Shown here: positions 38,456-48,505 of the stretch, piece after piece
Layout of the letters: each line of letters opens with the position of its first letter
Numbering within the stretch: the first letter of the stretch is position 1
Source of the DNA: Diplonema japonicum
Taxonomy: Eukaryota; Euglenozoa; Diplonemea; Diplonemida; Diplonemidae
Direction: 5' to 3'
NCBI GenBank assembly: GCA_964019335.1
Contig: OZ025679.1
Coordinates: 124,001-188,000, forward strand
Length of the DNA: 64,000 nucleotides
Position numbers and translations under genes: made by a program
Notes under the pieces: model-generated
What the model was told of the DNA's origin: nothing
Database searches by the model: none
What the model saw: only the letters and a program-made list of their open reading frames with translations

Positions 38456-40642
38456 ATGGGCGAAGACGGGGTCCTCATGGTGATGGACATGCTGGAACGG
38501 GACAGGCGGATGGACGTGAAATGGACCGAACAGTTGGAGAGGAGGGGGGTGAGGTATAATGTTTATTATTGTTAACCCATAAAGGACCGCTATTTTTCGT
38601 CTAAAAAGTCGATTTTGAACTTTTCGTTCAAATACCAAATTAAATGGCGAGGGTGGAGTTAGAGGGTGTGTACCTATATTATTTTCACTGGAGCGCGAAG
38701 CGGCCTGCATTTCAGCCCCAGACGCGCCCAAACTGAGCAGCATTTGGGAGAAACAACTCTTGCAAAGGGCACATGCTATCCGGAGGTTCCATGGTTTCGG
38801 CAAGCAGCGCTTATTCAGCGTACAGGGTGGGCTAGTTATTTTTTTTTCACCACTTATGGCCGTTCTTTGAACACAAGGTCCGAGGTGCCGCAGATATGCG
38901 ACTTGTCCAATTTAAACGTATTTTTATTTTCAAGTGGTTTTCAAGAGGTTTTCAGGTGGTTTTTTAAGGTGTCGTTGGTGTGAAAAAAATCGGAACAGGG
39001 CATAGGGCATAGGGCACAGGGCACATTGCTACGTTGCAATCTCTGCACGAGAACATGGCCTGGGTGCGTTTTTTCTCTAATTTGTTGCACACTGCAATTC
39101 CATGCCTTTTGCATCTTTTCAGGACACATTGAAGGTGCACCCTTGGTACGTGAAGGTGCACCCTGAGGGGTAGGTATCTTTGGCTCCGGCGGGGAACGCT
39201 TGATGTGGGTGCCACCTTTTGCGTTAATATTTTTCGACAAGATTTTTTTGCCGCACACTTGCTGACACTGGGTATTCTGGGAGCAATTTCCGGGTTTTCC
39301 TGATGGTCCCCATGCAGTGGAAATCCGTATCAACAATGGGACAAGCGAAAGCAGTTGTCAAAGACAATCCAGTAATTCTGGTGCTGATATTCGGTAAGCA
39401 GCTCTGCCTCTTTCCCCTGGGTGCCCGCACCGGTACAAACAATCATGTTTAGAGTGTAACCGGTGTCTGAATCGCATTTTGAACCCATAACGCTTCCTCT
39501 TCTTGGGCTCATAAACAATGAACCCGACACGGCTTCTACAGCGTATGATGGTTCATCCACAGCAAGGTTTCGCTTGGGTACATACAAGGATGACCAAGAA
39601 GGAACCACAAGATTTATAAGATTGCGCCCTTTAGCCATTCTGTCTCCTTCTCCTCCACCAGGGGGCAACCCAAACCGCATTTGGCTTCCATTACCATTCT
39701 GAAATATTGTGAATATGAGGTATCTGTGAGCCCATCCTGTGCCCAGTAGACCTTGATATCTGTCTTGATTATGAGCCCTGCAAGTATCTAAAAGCCTCTA
39801 TACCACTCGAATGGCTTGCTGCCCACCCCACGATAGCCTTTTAGAGCCGCAGGAGTGAAAAACAACTCAAAGTACAGGACAAGCCCCTTGCTGGAGGGCC
39901 GCTCAAAAACAAAGGAAAAACCTCCAGCCCGTTGAGACCCACTACTGGTACACTTGGACCTGGTACCTTGCGAAATATTTTCCTCCCACGTTCTCGATTT
40001 TGTCATCCCATTCCATATCCGGGATATCCCCATCATCCGGTGACACTGGCCCTTCTTCAGAAGTTCTTTCGGCACTACTCCTTATGAGGTGTAAAAAAAA
40101 CAATGTCTGTGCCACTATTTTTTTTCTCCCCTTGCAGTTTGGATGCAAAAACTTACAGGCAATATAGGGTTCAGTATAAAAAAAGTCGCGCAGTAGGGCC
40201 CCTCTTTAAAGAGTGGGCATGCAGAGCACTAAAAATGCCTTAGCAGAATTTAAAAAATTTTTTAGCTGAATATTCAGCTCCGGTCCTTTATGGGTTAATT
40301 TTTTTTCTCCCCCCCTTTCAAAAAAAAAAAAAGAAACGCGTTCTTGCCCCTGCACATGCAGCACGCGATGTCCCAGCGGCACCACGAGGACCCCACCACA
40401 CTCATCTCACCTCTTGCAGCAGGAGCCCCTTCGCTGCCCGTTGCAGCGATGAACGTCAACCAGAACGAGGTAGACGCTTTGCAACAAGCGCTTGACGCAG
40501 CAGCGAAGGAGAACGCGAAGATGAAGCTCATGATCAACAACTTAAACAACGAGATCGAACGGCTAGGGGGGATCCAGTTGGCCATGGAATCGGACTCAGA
40601 AGAAGAACTTGCAACCCCTGCGGAGATCGCGTGGAAACGGTA

Positions 40643-40677
<35 letters not shown>

Positions 40678-41385
40678 AGTGCCACCGCCCTGCATCACCT
40701 TCCACGAACGATCAGCGAGGAGTCCATCACTGAGGAGGCATACGACTGGAGAAGAACATTGGAGTACCGTGAGGCTGCGGTCGAACGTCGAGAACGGCTT
40801 CTCATTGAAAGGGAACACACCCTGCGCAACACAGAGGCCAAGGAGTCAGACCTCGACCAAAAAATCAAAGAAATCGAGTTAAAAGACAGGGAGTACAAAC
40901 TTCGCTTCAGAGGTCTCGAGGACCGCGAGGCCAGGGAGGGAAACCTACCCGAAATGCTCAGAGCCGCAGAGGAAAAACAGGAAGAACTGGAACAAAAAGA
41001 ACAAGAACTGGCAGAAAAAGAAGCTTCTCTAGAAGCACGGGAAGCAGAAATGGAAGCCACCGCAGTCGAGAAAGAACCAGACACACCCCCACAACGCTTG
41101 AACATCATTGTCCCTAGTCTAGGAGAGCTTTCAGGTGTCTATGACCTGTCAGAAGACATGTTAAAGGGCCGGGCACAGTGGATGTGTGATGACAAAACTT
41201 TGTATCACGAAGCTGGAAAATGGGTGATAGGGTTCAGCCATGAAATGGACGATGGGATAGTATGGATGGCGTCCACCGCTCCCCACAGAAACGCGTTCCC
41301 CCAGGCCATCACTTCCTGGTCCTTGGTCGAAGATGAAGGTGGTGACTTCATTGTTCAGACTGATATCGAGGTTACTGTTTGTTGA
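38456..41385 (+). CDS. Coiled-coil protein; first intron carries a piggyBac element
   Basis: Proposed exons are 38456-38548, 40362-40639 and 40680-41385 (358 residues). Exon 1 encodes a charged helix (MGEDGVLMVMDMLERDRR...). Exons 2 and 3 give a disordered N part and long Glu/Lys/Arg coiled coil (about residues 70-260). A folded C-terminal part contains GVYDLSEDMLKGRAQWMCDD and WVIGFS, a beta-rich module I cannot name. The summed exons are an exact multiple of three. Removing the transposon and one TTAA leaves a first intron of 90 nt, normal for this window. The second intron (40640-40679) is a GTAC-A(n)-CCAG unit of 40 nt. If exon 1 were unrelated, the gene would start near 40356. Confidence 0.6.
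38572..40298 (-). mobile_element. piggyBac-type DNA transposon with decayed transposase
   Basis: TTAA at 38572-38575 and 40295-40298 flank an element of 1719 bp (38576-40294). Its ends are perfect 14-bp inverted repeats beginning CCC (CCCATAAAGGACCG), the hallmark of piggyBac. The minus strand has transposase pieces in several frames. Confidence 0.85.
38941..40148 (-). pseudogene. Degraded piggyBac transposase
   Basis: Reading from 40148 downward, an acidic N part (DGDIPDMEWDD) is followed by KGLVLYFELFFTPAALKGYR, then a central DDE part with AVDEPSYAV, SKCDSDTGYTLNMIVCTGAG and WIVFDNCF. The last holds the second catalytic Asp. Then comes a C-terminal Cys-rich tail with repeated Cys pairs and a final His (CALCPMPCSDFFH), like the piggyBac RING-type finger. 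The pieces lie in different frames with stops between, so no full protein is made. The VDE and FDN motifs match those of known piggyBac transposases. Confidence 0.7.
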
Positions 41386-41389
41386 AGGG

Positions 41390-41431
<42 letters not shown>

Positions 41432-43650
41432 TACTTCCCCCAAGCTTGTACCATGCAAACACAAAAAAAAAAAACCGGGGGAGGGGAGTTTTTTTTTTTA
41501 AATGGGTCGATTTCAAAACCCCCCCCCCAAAAAATGAGGCCAATTGACACTTTCGTTGCATCTTTGGGCATGTTGCCCCCTTTAAAAAAAATTCTCCATA
41601 TTTCCCGGCCCATATTAGGAAAGAACCCGGGTCAGAAATTGCTCAAGAGTGCTATTTTGACCTATGAAAAATTCAGTTTTAGGGTCAAAATCGGGTTTTA
41701 GTGGTTTTGGTAAAGTCAGAGAGTATGCTTTCAATAGCAAGAAATAGCGGAACTCACTACTAGAATGTGGCTGAAATGATGTTGGAAGTGGAAACCTTCA
41801 TTTCCTAGTCTTCTGCGGCTGAGATGTGCTGCTGCTGAGTGGGCGACCTCGTTTCTTTTTCATACTATTAGGCCTTCTACCGCATTTTGGGGGGTTTTAA
41901 GAGGCTCATTCGTAGGTGTACTTGGTGCTTTGGGCTTGTCATGGGGTGGCGAGTATTTTTGTAATTTTGTCACTATTCTTTCTCGTTTTTCAAGTCCGGG
42001 AAGGCTATCAAGAACGTCCTCATACTCATCACAAGATTCATAGACTGGGGGCCTTTTCTCTACCCTGTCTGCATCGAGTTCTTTGATGATGTACTTTAGT
42101 TCCTTCTAGCTCGTGGATGCGAGCAAATACACCCTCCGTGTGCTCCTGAGCTCATATGCACCTGTAAAATCCGGAAACTCAAGAATCTTCTTTTTGTACG
42201 GGCCAAAGACATCAGTTACTACATGCACGGCGCACCGTATCGTATTGGTGTCGTGTTGTGGAACGAGGCACCCAAAGCCAAACACGAGAGAGCACACCAA
42301 AGTGGCTGTCCCTGCTGTTTTTGCCGTGTTTCTCCCCCGAAACCACAGGGAAAACGTCCGATCAGGATAAACATAACGAAGACCAAAAGAACAAAGTAGC
42401 AAAATTCCTTTGCACGAAAGTGACGCCCACCGTCAGTCCAGAGTATCCACTCCATTTTTTTCTTTACTACTGTGGAACACGTTTTTTCCAACAGTAAGGC
42501 CAGCTGCCCTTATTTCGTCATGTGTGATGTGGTCAAGCCTCATGCCTCTGACCAATTGGCGCCGTGTGGTGTCTTGTTGGCTACTAAACCAACCAGAAAA
42601 TGATAGCAGAAGTGCCGCTAAAAGTTCCCCTTTACACACTACGCCACAAACTAGTGCAGCACAGTAGTTGCCACTGAGCTTCTCAAGAACCTCTGTGGCG
42701 GGTGTCCTGATCGCCGTGGTGTTCCCATTTACCCTTTCTCGGTCCGAATAGCTTCTCAACAGCAAGTTTAAAAGCATCCGTTTTTGTCACCCCCTCTTTT
42801 ACTGAATTTGTGCAAAGTGAAAAAACCCATTTTTGCCCCTAGGACTGAATTTTCTGGGTACTAGTAAAACGCACTTTCCCATTTTCTGGGGTGTTTTCTT
42901 TCCTAACCTGGGCCGGGAAAGTTGTAGAATTTTTTTTCTTTGGGAAAAAGTACTTAGAGAAATATTGAAAGTGTCAATTGGCCTCATTTTTGGGGGGGGG
43001 GGGTTTTTTGAAACGATGCCAAATAGTGATCCGCAATCAAAAACCATGAAAGCCAGGAATAAAAGGAAGAGAAAAAAGAATGGGGGAAGGGGGTTCGCTG
43101 AGTTATTGGGTTCTTCAAGGGACTGCTACATTTTTTAGTTTTCTTTTTCTTTTCTTTTCTTTTCTTTGTTTGCCTTTATGGCAAAAAATGCCCCAGAGCC
43201 CTTTCCCTCTCAAAGAAAGCGATGAACATCGATACCTTTTTCTTTACCTGGTCAAAAAAAAAACTTTTTTTTTTTTAGTTAGTTATCTCTATCCAGATTG
43301 ATTCTTCTTTTTTTTTTGTATCTCCCCCATTACCCTTCCCCCCACCATCCCCTTACGTCTCCTACACCGGAAGGCCGAAGTTCGAACAGCGCAGAAAAAA
43401 AAAAAAAAGAAAAAAAAAGCAGCCCTACCCTACAGGCCGCCGTACCAGTAAAAAGGGGTCGTCCGTTAAAACGGATACGCAACACATGCGCCTAGCGGTT
43501 TATGAAGCAAACAGCAAAAGTCATTCTTCTTCTTCTTTTTTTCTTTTCTTTCCCGAGTGCTTTTTTTACCCCCCTTTTTTTTCGAAAAGTTCTTTTTCGG
43601 GGGAAAATAAAATAAATAGGGACGAGAGGACCGGGGGGGGGGGAAGAGAA
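41386..43650. other. Spacer occupied mainly by a DNA transposon
   Basis: After a T run of about 40 (41392-41430) the inverted-repeat element 41506-43018 fills most of the region. The rest, 43019-43650, is low-complexity 5' flank of the phosphatase gene. Confidence 0.6.
41506..43018 (-). mobile_element. Decayed DNA transposon with ~190-bp terminal inverted repeats
   Basis: Left (41506-41700) and right (42817-43018) arms are diverged inverted copies, both including the AATTGACACTTTC / GAAAGTGTCAATTGGCCTC segment. The minus-strand interior holds transposase-like fragments: WTDGGRHFRAKEF and, in another frame, GEKHGKNSRDSHFG, with acidic residues spaced as in DDE enzymes. Superfamily not assigned. 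Confidence 0.55.
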
Positions 43651-45757
43651 ATGTTCAAGCCTCCAAGCCCATTGACATCCTACCTCTCCCCAGAGTCTCC
43701 CAATGCGAACGAAAGCTTCAGCGACTACGGAGCATCGACCTTCGGAGGGGTTTCAAAGGGAAATGGCAACGGTATAGCCGCGTTGAAACTGCTTAGCAAG
43801 GACGATCTTGGCATGAGTTTGGGAGAGCTCCCCATGGCGGACAGCATGGCGAGCGAACTAGGCCCTTTGAACGGAACGTTCAAAAGCGACTGCACAACCG
43901 GGGGGTATGAATACAGCACTGATGAAGGCAGCCCGTATACAGCAGTGTCCCGTCCAGATTCACCGTCTGACGAACAACAGCAACAACCGCCGTTCTCCCC
44001 ACGGCTTAAGCCTAAAAGCTTTCGCGTATCGAAGTGGAGACGGGTAAGCCGCGCAGCAATGAAAGTCTCCACAGAAGCGAGCCAGCTTTGGAAGGAAGCT
44101 ACCGACCTTCACCAGGAAGGGCACTACTTCCGGGCAAACGTTATGCTCACAAAATGCATCGATATGCAACCCCTTCCCGAGTACCATTCATCACGGTCCA
44201 TGACATGGCTTGCACTCAACAACACCGTCGCAGCCTTGAAAGACGCAATGCAAGCTGTCGAGCGTTCCAGGCTAAGCATCGAAAAGTACCTGACAAAGGG
44301 TAACGTCAACAAACAAGACCACGCTGCCTTCCTCGAGCACTACTACAGACGCGGTATATGCTTTTCAGCCCAAGGCGGCACCATGGGCTCCCAGCTTGCT
44401 CTACACGATTTCAAAGTCGCATCAACACAGTCCATTAAACTCGGACTATGGAAAGGAGACGACCCGGAAGGGTGGGACGACATAAAAGATTCTATCATAG
44501 AAGAGTACGAAGAGGAGGCAAGACAGTATGCGGAACTATCTGATGAAGAAGAATACGAGCTGGAGGAACTTGATGTCATGCTCGAGAGACGGAGGTTGGG
44601 GTTGGTCTTGGACAGCATCACTGAGAAGAAAGCAGACGTGGCGGAGAGTATGGTAGGGAACGCGGATGACTTCGACTTCTCGTTGAACTGGAAATCCCTT
44701 CCCATGAACCACACGACGCGGAACATCCTCCTCCCGAAGATATTCACACCGGACTCCGTTGCAAGGGTCATCACCGAGATGGAGCTTGGGAACAAGCTTC
44801 ACCGCAACGATTTCATTGGGCTTCTCACATTGGCGAGGGAAATCCTTCTCAAGACCGCGAACATACCGAATATCCCCGTGCCAGAGGGGACAACTGTTCA
44901 TGTTGTGGGTGACATACATGGGCAGTTCCACGATCTGTTGCATATTTTGCAATTGACGGGGTTCCCGTCAAACGAGAATGTTATAATCTTCAATGGGGAT
45001 TTCGTGGACAGGGGTGCGTACGGTGTGGAGTGCATCACCATCCTGCTGTTGCTGAAGGTTACCTTTCCGGAGTACTTTCACGTAGTAAGAGGCAACCACG
45101 AGGACCACGCTGTTAACGAGCAGTACCACTTCCTAGCAGAGGTGTTGTTAAAGTACGGGTCGTGCGATGTGTACCATGCCGTGCAGGGTGTGTTCAAACT
45201 GTTCCCTCTAGCTCATGTTGTGGGTGGTAAGATATTCGTCGTGCACGGTGGTGTTCCTGGGGGAAATGTCACGTTGGCGGAGTTGGAAGAGATCAACAGG
45301 AACAAAGATGTCCCAGACTCCGGTTATTTCTGCAACATGCTGTGGTCCGACCCCGCCGACGTTGAGGAGGAACAAGCGTCTTCCCGTGGCCGCGGGGTTC
45401 TTTTCGGAAAGGACGTCACGCAAAGCTTCCTCAACACCAACGACCTCAGCATCGTCATACGGTCGCACGACGTGACTAATTGTGTCGAAAATGGATACCA
45501 CTGGGACCACGATGGGCTCATTGTCACTGTGTTCTCAGCTCCCAATTACGGGTCGTGTGGCAATAAGGCGTCAATAGCCGTTATCGACCACACGCTTGTT
45601 CCTCAGTTTAAGGAATTCGGGAGCACTGATGCGCCTTCCTCGTTCATGCCAAAGGTTTGCGGTTATTGGGGGGGGGGAGCAAGAAAAAAAAAAATAATTT
45701 TTGTAATAAATAAAACAGGCCGCGCCCCATCCTTACCATTTCAATTTCAGTGCGTGA
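43651..45757 (+). CDS. PPP5: Serine/threonine protein phosphatase, PP5 type (TPR + PPP catalytic domain)
   Basis: Exons are 43651-45654 and 45719-45757 (680 residues). A disordered 125-residue N extension precedes a TPR-like helical region (about 137-230) and an acidic linker (about 290-330). The catalytic domain has all metal and active-site motifs: GDIHGQF (419), GDFVDRG (449), RGNHE (480), VVHGGVP (531) and SAPNYG (629). Similarity to PP5 extends to PDSGYFCNMLWSDP and NKASIAVI. PP5 acts with Hsp90 on client proteins; its TPR is normally autoinhibitory. The final intron (64 nt, GTTTGC...CAG) is inferred; without it the frame runs into homopolymer-coded residues to 46071. The spliced end, AAPHPYHFNFSA, is short as in PP5. 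Confidence 0.8.
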
Positions 45758-46515
45758 AGAGAGAAAGAAGGAAGAAGACCTCTGTGTGTTTGTTGAATAT
45801 GACTCTTTCGATTTCCCACTCCCATTTTGTTTTTCATTTTTTTTTTTATCTCTACCTTTCTCTTCACAACGAGGAGGTTGGGTGGGTGGATATGGGTGCA
45901 GCGGTTTCCCCCCCCCCTTTTTTTTTCTTCGTCCTTTCCCTTTCCCCCTCCCCCCTTCCCCCCATTCATCCAAAAGGAGCGTTGAGAGGAGAACAAATTT
46001 TGTGCGCACGCAGAACAAGTCTTTTTTTTTGTCAACATCTGCCCTTTTTTTCTCCCCCCCCCAAGGCATAATGTGCACACGTGGCGTATCGTTGGGAATT
46101 GCTCTGAGCTCCCCAATAATGTCGATTCGTCTGTGTGCGCTGCATGCTTCAGAGCAGTTAAATGCTGTTGCAATTACCCCCGAAACTCAATGGTATGAAG
46201 GTACCCCTTTTTTTCTTTGGTACAACAGCGTGGACGGCTCTTTTTAGAAAAATAGTAAAAAAAAAAAATAATAAATAAATAAATAAAAAAAATTATCTCT
46301 TTCGTCGTCATATGGTCTTCCGTGGCCGTCGTCCGTAGTTAGAGCATAGGTGGATATGTGGCCCCGTACAGTCCAAGTTTGACACAAAATTTAAGGAGCA
46401 TCCCCTCCTCCATCACCCGTCCCCCGTCCACCTCCTTTTCCGGAATAGTAGTGATACATATTATTTTTTTCTTCTTTCTCCTTTGATCTCTTGTTTTGCA
46501 AACGAGAATTACGCT

Positions 46516-47810
46516 CCATATTCGCTAAGTGACCCGCCCTATGTCCCAAAGGGGTTATAGGGGGCTATAGGGGAAAAAATGTCAAAAATGCCCAAAGGTT
46601 CATTGAATTTTTTTTTTTCAAAAAATCCATATGTCGAACATGAAAGAACGGTGAGTTCCAAGGAAGTTCCAAAAAAGATTTTCCAAAAAAAAAATATTGG
46701 GGGCCAACCAAAATGACCTTGGAAGTCGCCATTTTGAGTTTTGGCCATTTTTGCCAAACTTTTGCAACTGGGCACTTTTCCCTTTGAAAAACATGGTTAA
46801 CAGGGTTCGATCCCAGAAGCCAGCATCTTTCCTGACCAGTAGTTCAGCCGAAAATATTTTCGAAAGCATAGTTGGGGGGGCTTTGCCCTGTACCTAGGCG
46901 AAGCGGGTTCAAGCCCCACTCCAGCGGATTTTTTTAGGCTCACCACAGGGGAGAAACGGCAACCTGAACCGGTGTTTTCGCGAAAGCTTTTCGTAAGCTT
47001 GTGGGAGTCTAGTTGAAGAAAAGTGCAGTTTTGAGGGAAGGACAGCTCTTAACATTGTAAGATTGTTAGTTGTTAGTCAGTAAGCATAAGTCACGCAAAC
47101 CTTCCATATTCGCTAAGTGACCGACCAGAACTCGCATTTTGAAGAGCTAAAAAAATTTCAAATTGTTTTTTCTAGGGCTGGAATGGATTAATTTGCGTCC
47201 GGGGAATGTCCGACAAATGGAATTCTTTTTTGTAATAAAATTTTTTTTGGTGATTTGCCTTACTTTGTACTGTACAAAATGAAGCAGCTCCGGTGGAAAA
47301 AACACAGCACAAGTGGGGTTCGAACCTGACGAAAAAAACCACTGCGTCCGCGACTCCTGGAACAAGGGGTTTGACAGGTGAGAACGGTAACCACTCTACC
47401 ACACAAAAATTGAACCTGCTTCGCCTAGGTGCAGGGCACAGCCCCCAACTAGACCATTCTCGCCTTCGAAAATATTTTCCGCTGAACTACTGGTCAGGAA
47501 GATGCTGGCTTCTGGGATCGAACCAGTTTTCGGGTTTTTAAAGGGAAAAGTGCCCAGGTGCAAAAGTTTGGCAAAAATGGCCAAAACTCAAAATGGCGAC
47601 TTCCAAGGTCATTTTGGTTGGCCCCCAAAACTTTTTTTGGAAAAATCTTTTTGGAACTTCCTTGGAACTCACCGTTCTTTCATGTCCGACATATGGATTT
47701 TTTGAAAAAAAAAATTCAATGAACCCTTGAGCATTTTTGACATTTTTTCCCCTATAGCCCCCTATAACCCCTTTGGGACATAGGGCGGGTCACTTAGCGA
47801 ATATGGAAGG
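46516..47810. mobile_element. Foldback (long inverted repeat) element with tRNA-like Pol III boxes
   Basis: The arms 46516-46912 and about 47408-47806 are near-perfect inverted repeats ending in CCATATTCGCTAAGTGAC. A third copy of that terminus is at 47102, so 47102-47810 alone is an element with about 23-bp inverted ends, and the left arm is an inverted partial second copy. Inside the arms, sequences fit tRNA A and B boxes (reverse of 47445-47456 reads TGGTCTAGTTGG; 46905-46916 reads GGTTCAAGCCCC). No complete tRNA folds. Confidence 0.7.
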
Positions 47811-47964
47811 TTAACAAAAAAAAAAAAAAGAAATGAAAATAAAAAAAAAAAGAAGAGAAATACACTATGGATTTGAAACAGTTCCCCGTACTGGGTATGG
47901 CACTGTTGGGTGACATTCAGCTAGTTGACTTGAGCAAAGAAGGGTGAAGCGCACCTAGTCTGCC

Positions 47965-48259
47965 TTACAGAGACGCACTGTCATCGGTGTGAAGGGCGGC
48001 AGTTGTCCTTGCGGCCAAGGCTCGCTGCTTTCCGTAAAGCTTAATCTTTGTTATGGGCACTACATCCTGTCCTTTGTTCAAGTTGCACTCCACTACCTGC
48101 TTCCCTTTCATGTCGAAGCCTACCACACGCCCGTCGATGCCTGCACTGTACAGCACCCTTGCATCGTCTCCCCACATCACGCTGTAGGACGCTTCCTTGC
48201 ATCGCTTGATGGTAGTGACGGACTCCCACGGCATGTGCTGTGAGGTGTGCAGCGGCTGT
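47965..48259 (-). pseudogene. Orphan WD40-repeat exon on the minus strand
   Basis: On the minus strand an acceptor-like TTTATTTACAG precedes an open segment of 295 bases. It reads YSVMWGDDARVLYSAGIDGR then VVGFDMKGKQ, a clear WD40 blade, and stops at 47965. About 100 residues are visible and no other blades were found nearby. A frame at 48284-48484 could be a preceding exon but the phases do not fit simply. This is the only cellular-type coding signal on the minus strand, next to a foldback element. A gene fragment moved by rearrangement is the preferred reading; a live convergent gene end is the alternative. Confidence 0.45.
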
Positions 48260-48505
48260 AAATAAAAAAACACGAAATAATGCTTAAGGTAAGTGGATAA
48301 TTATGTCACAATAACTGAAGTATCCCCGTCGGGTTGAGTGACCCACCCCCGAAGGGTGCCAAGTAAAGTAGGCGCCTTCTACCCCTTGTGGCATAGACTG
48401 CGTGGGCCAATCGTTCGTTCCCCCTTGTTTTTTTCTTTGAGTTAGGTAGTCTTTCATTTTATTCCATCTGTCTCCTCCCATCACACCTCATAGACAGCAG
48501 GAAGC

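Larger units (their letters stand above)
45758..48505. other. Spacer with foldback element and an orphan minus-strand exon
   Basis: 45758-46515 is UTR-like low complexity. 46516-47810 is the foldback element and 47965-48259 the WD40-like exon, both listed separately. 48284-48484 has a minus-strand frame of uncertain value that may be an earlier exon of the WD40 gene. Confidence 0.55.

Noticed and set aside
45655-46071. C-terminal extension of the phosphatase to 46071
   Set aside because: The extension is encoded by G, A, T and C runs; splicing at 45655/45719 gives a short PP5-like end.
47317-47404. A functional tRNA gene on the minus strand
   Set aside because: A GGTTCGAACC box and an A-box-like sequence are present, but acceptor, anticodon and T stems do not pair in a normal tRNA length.
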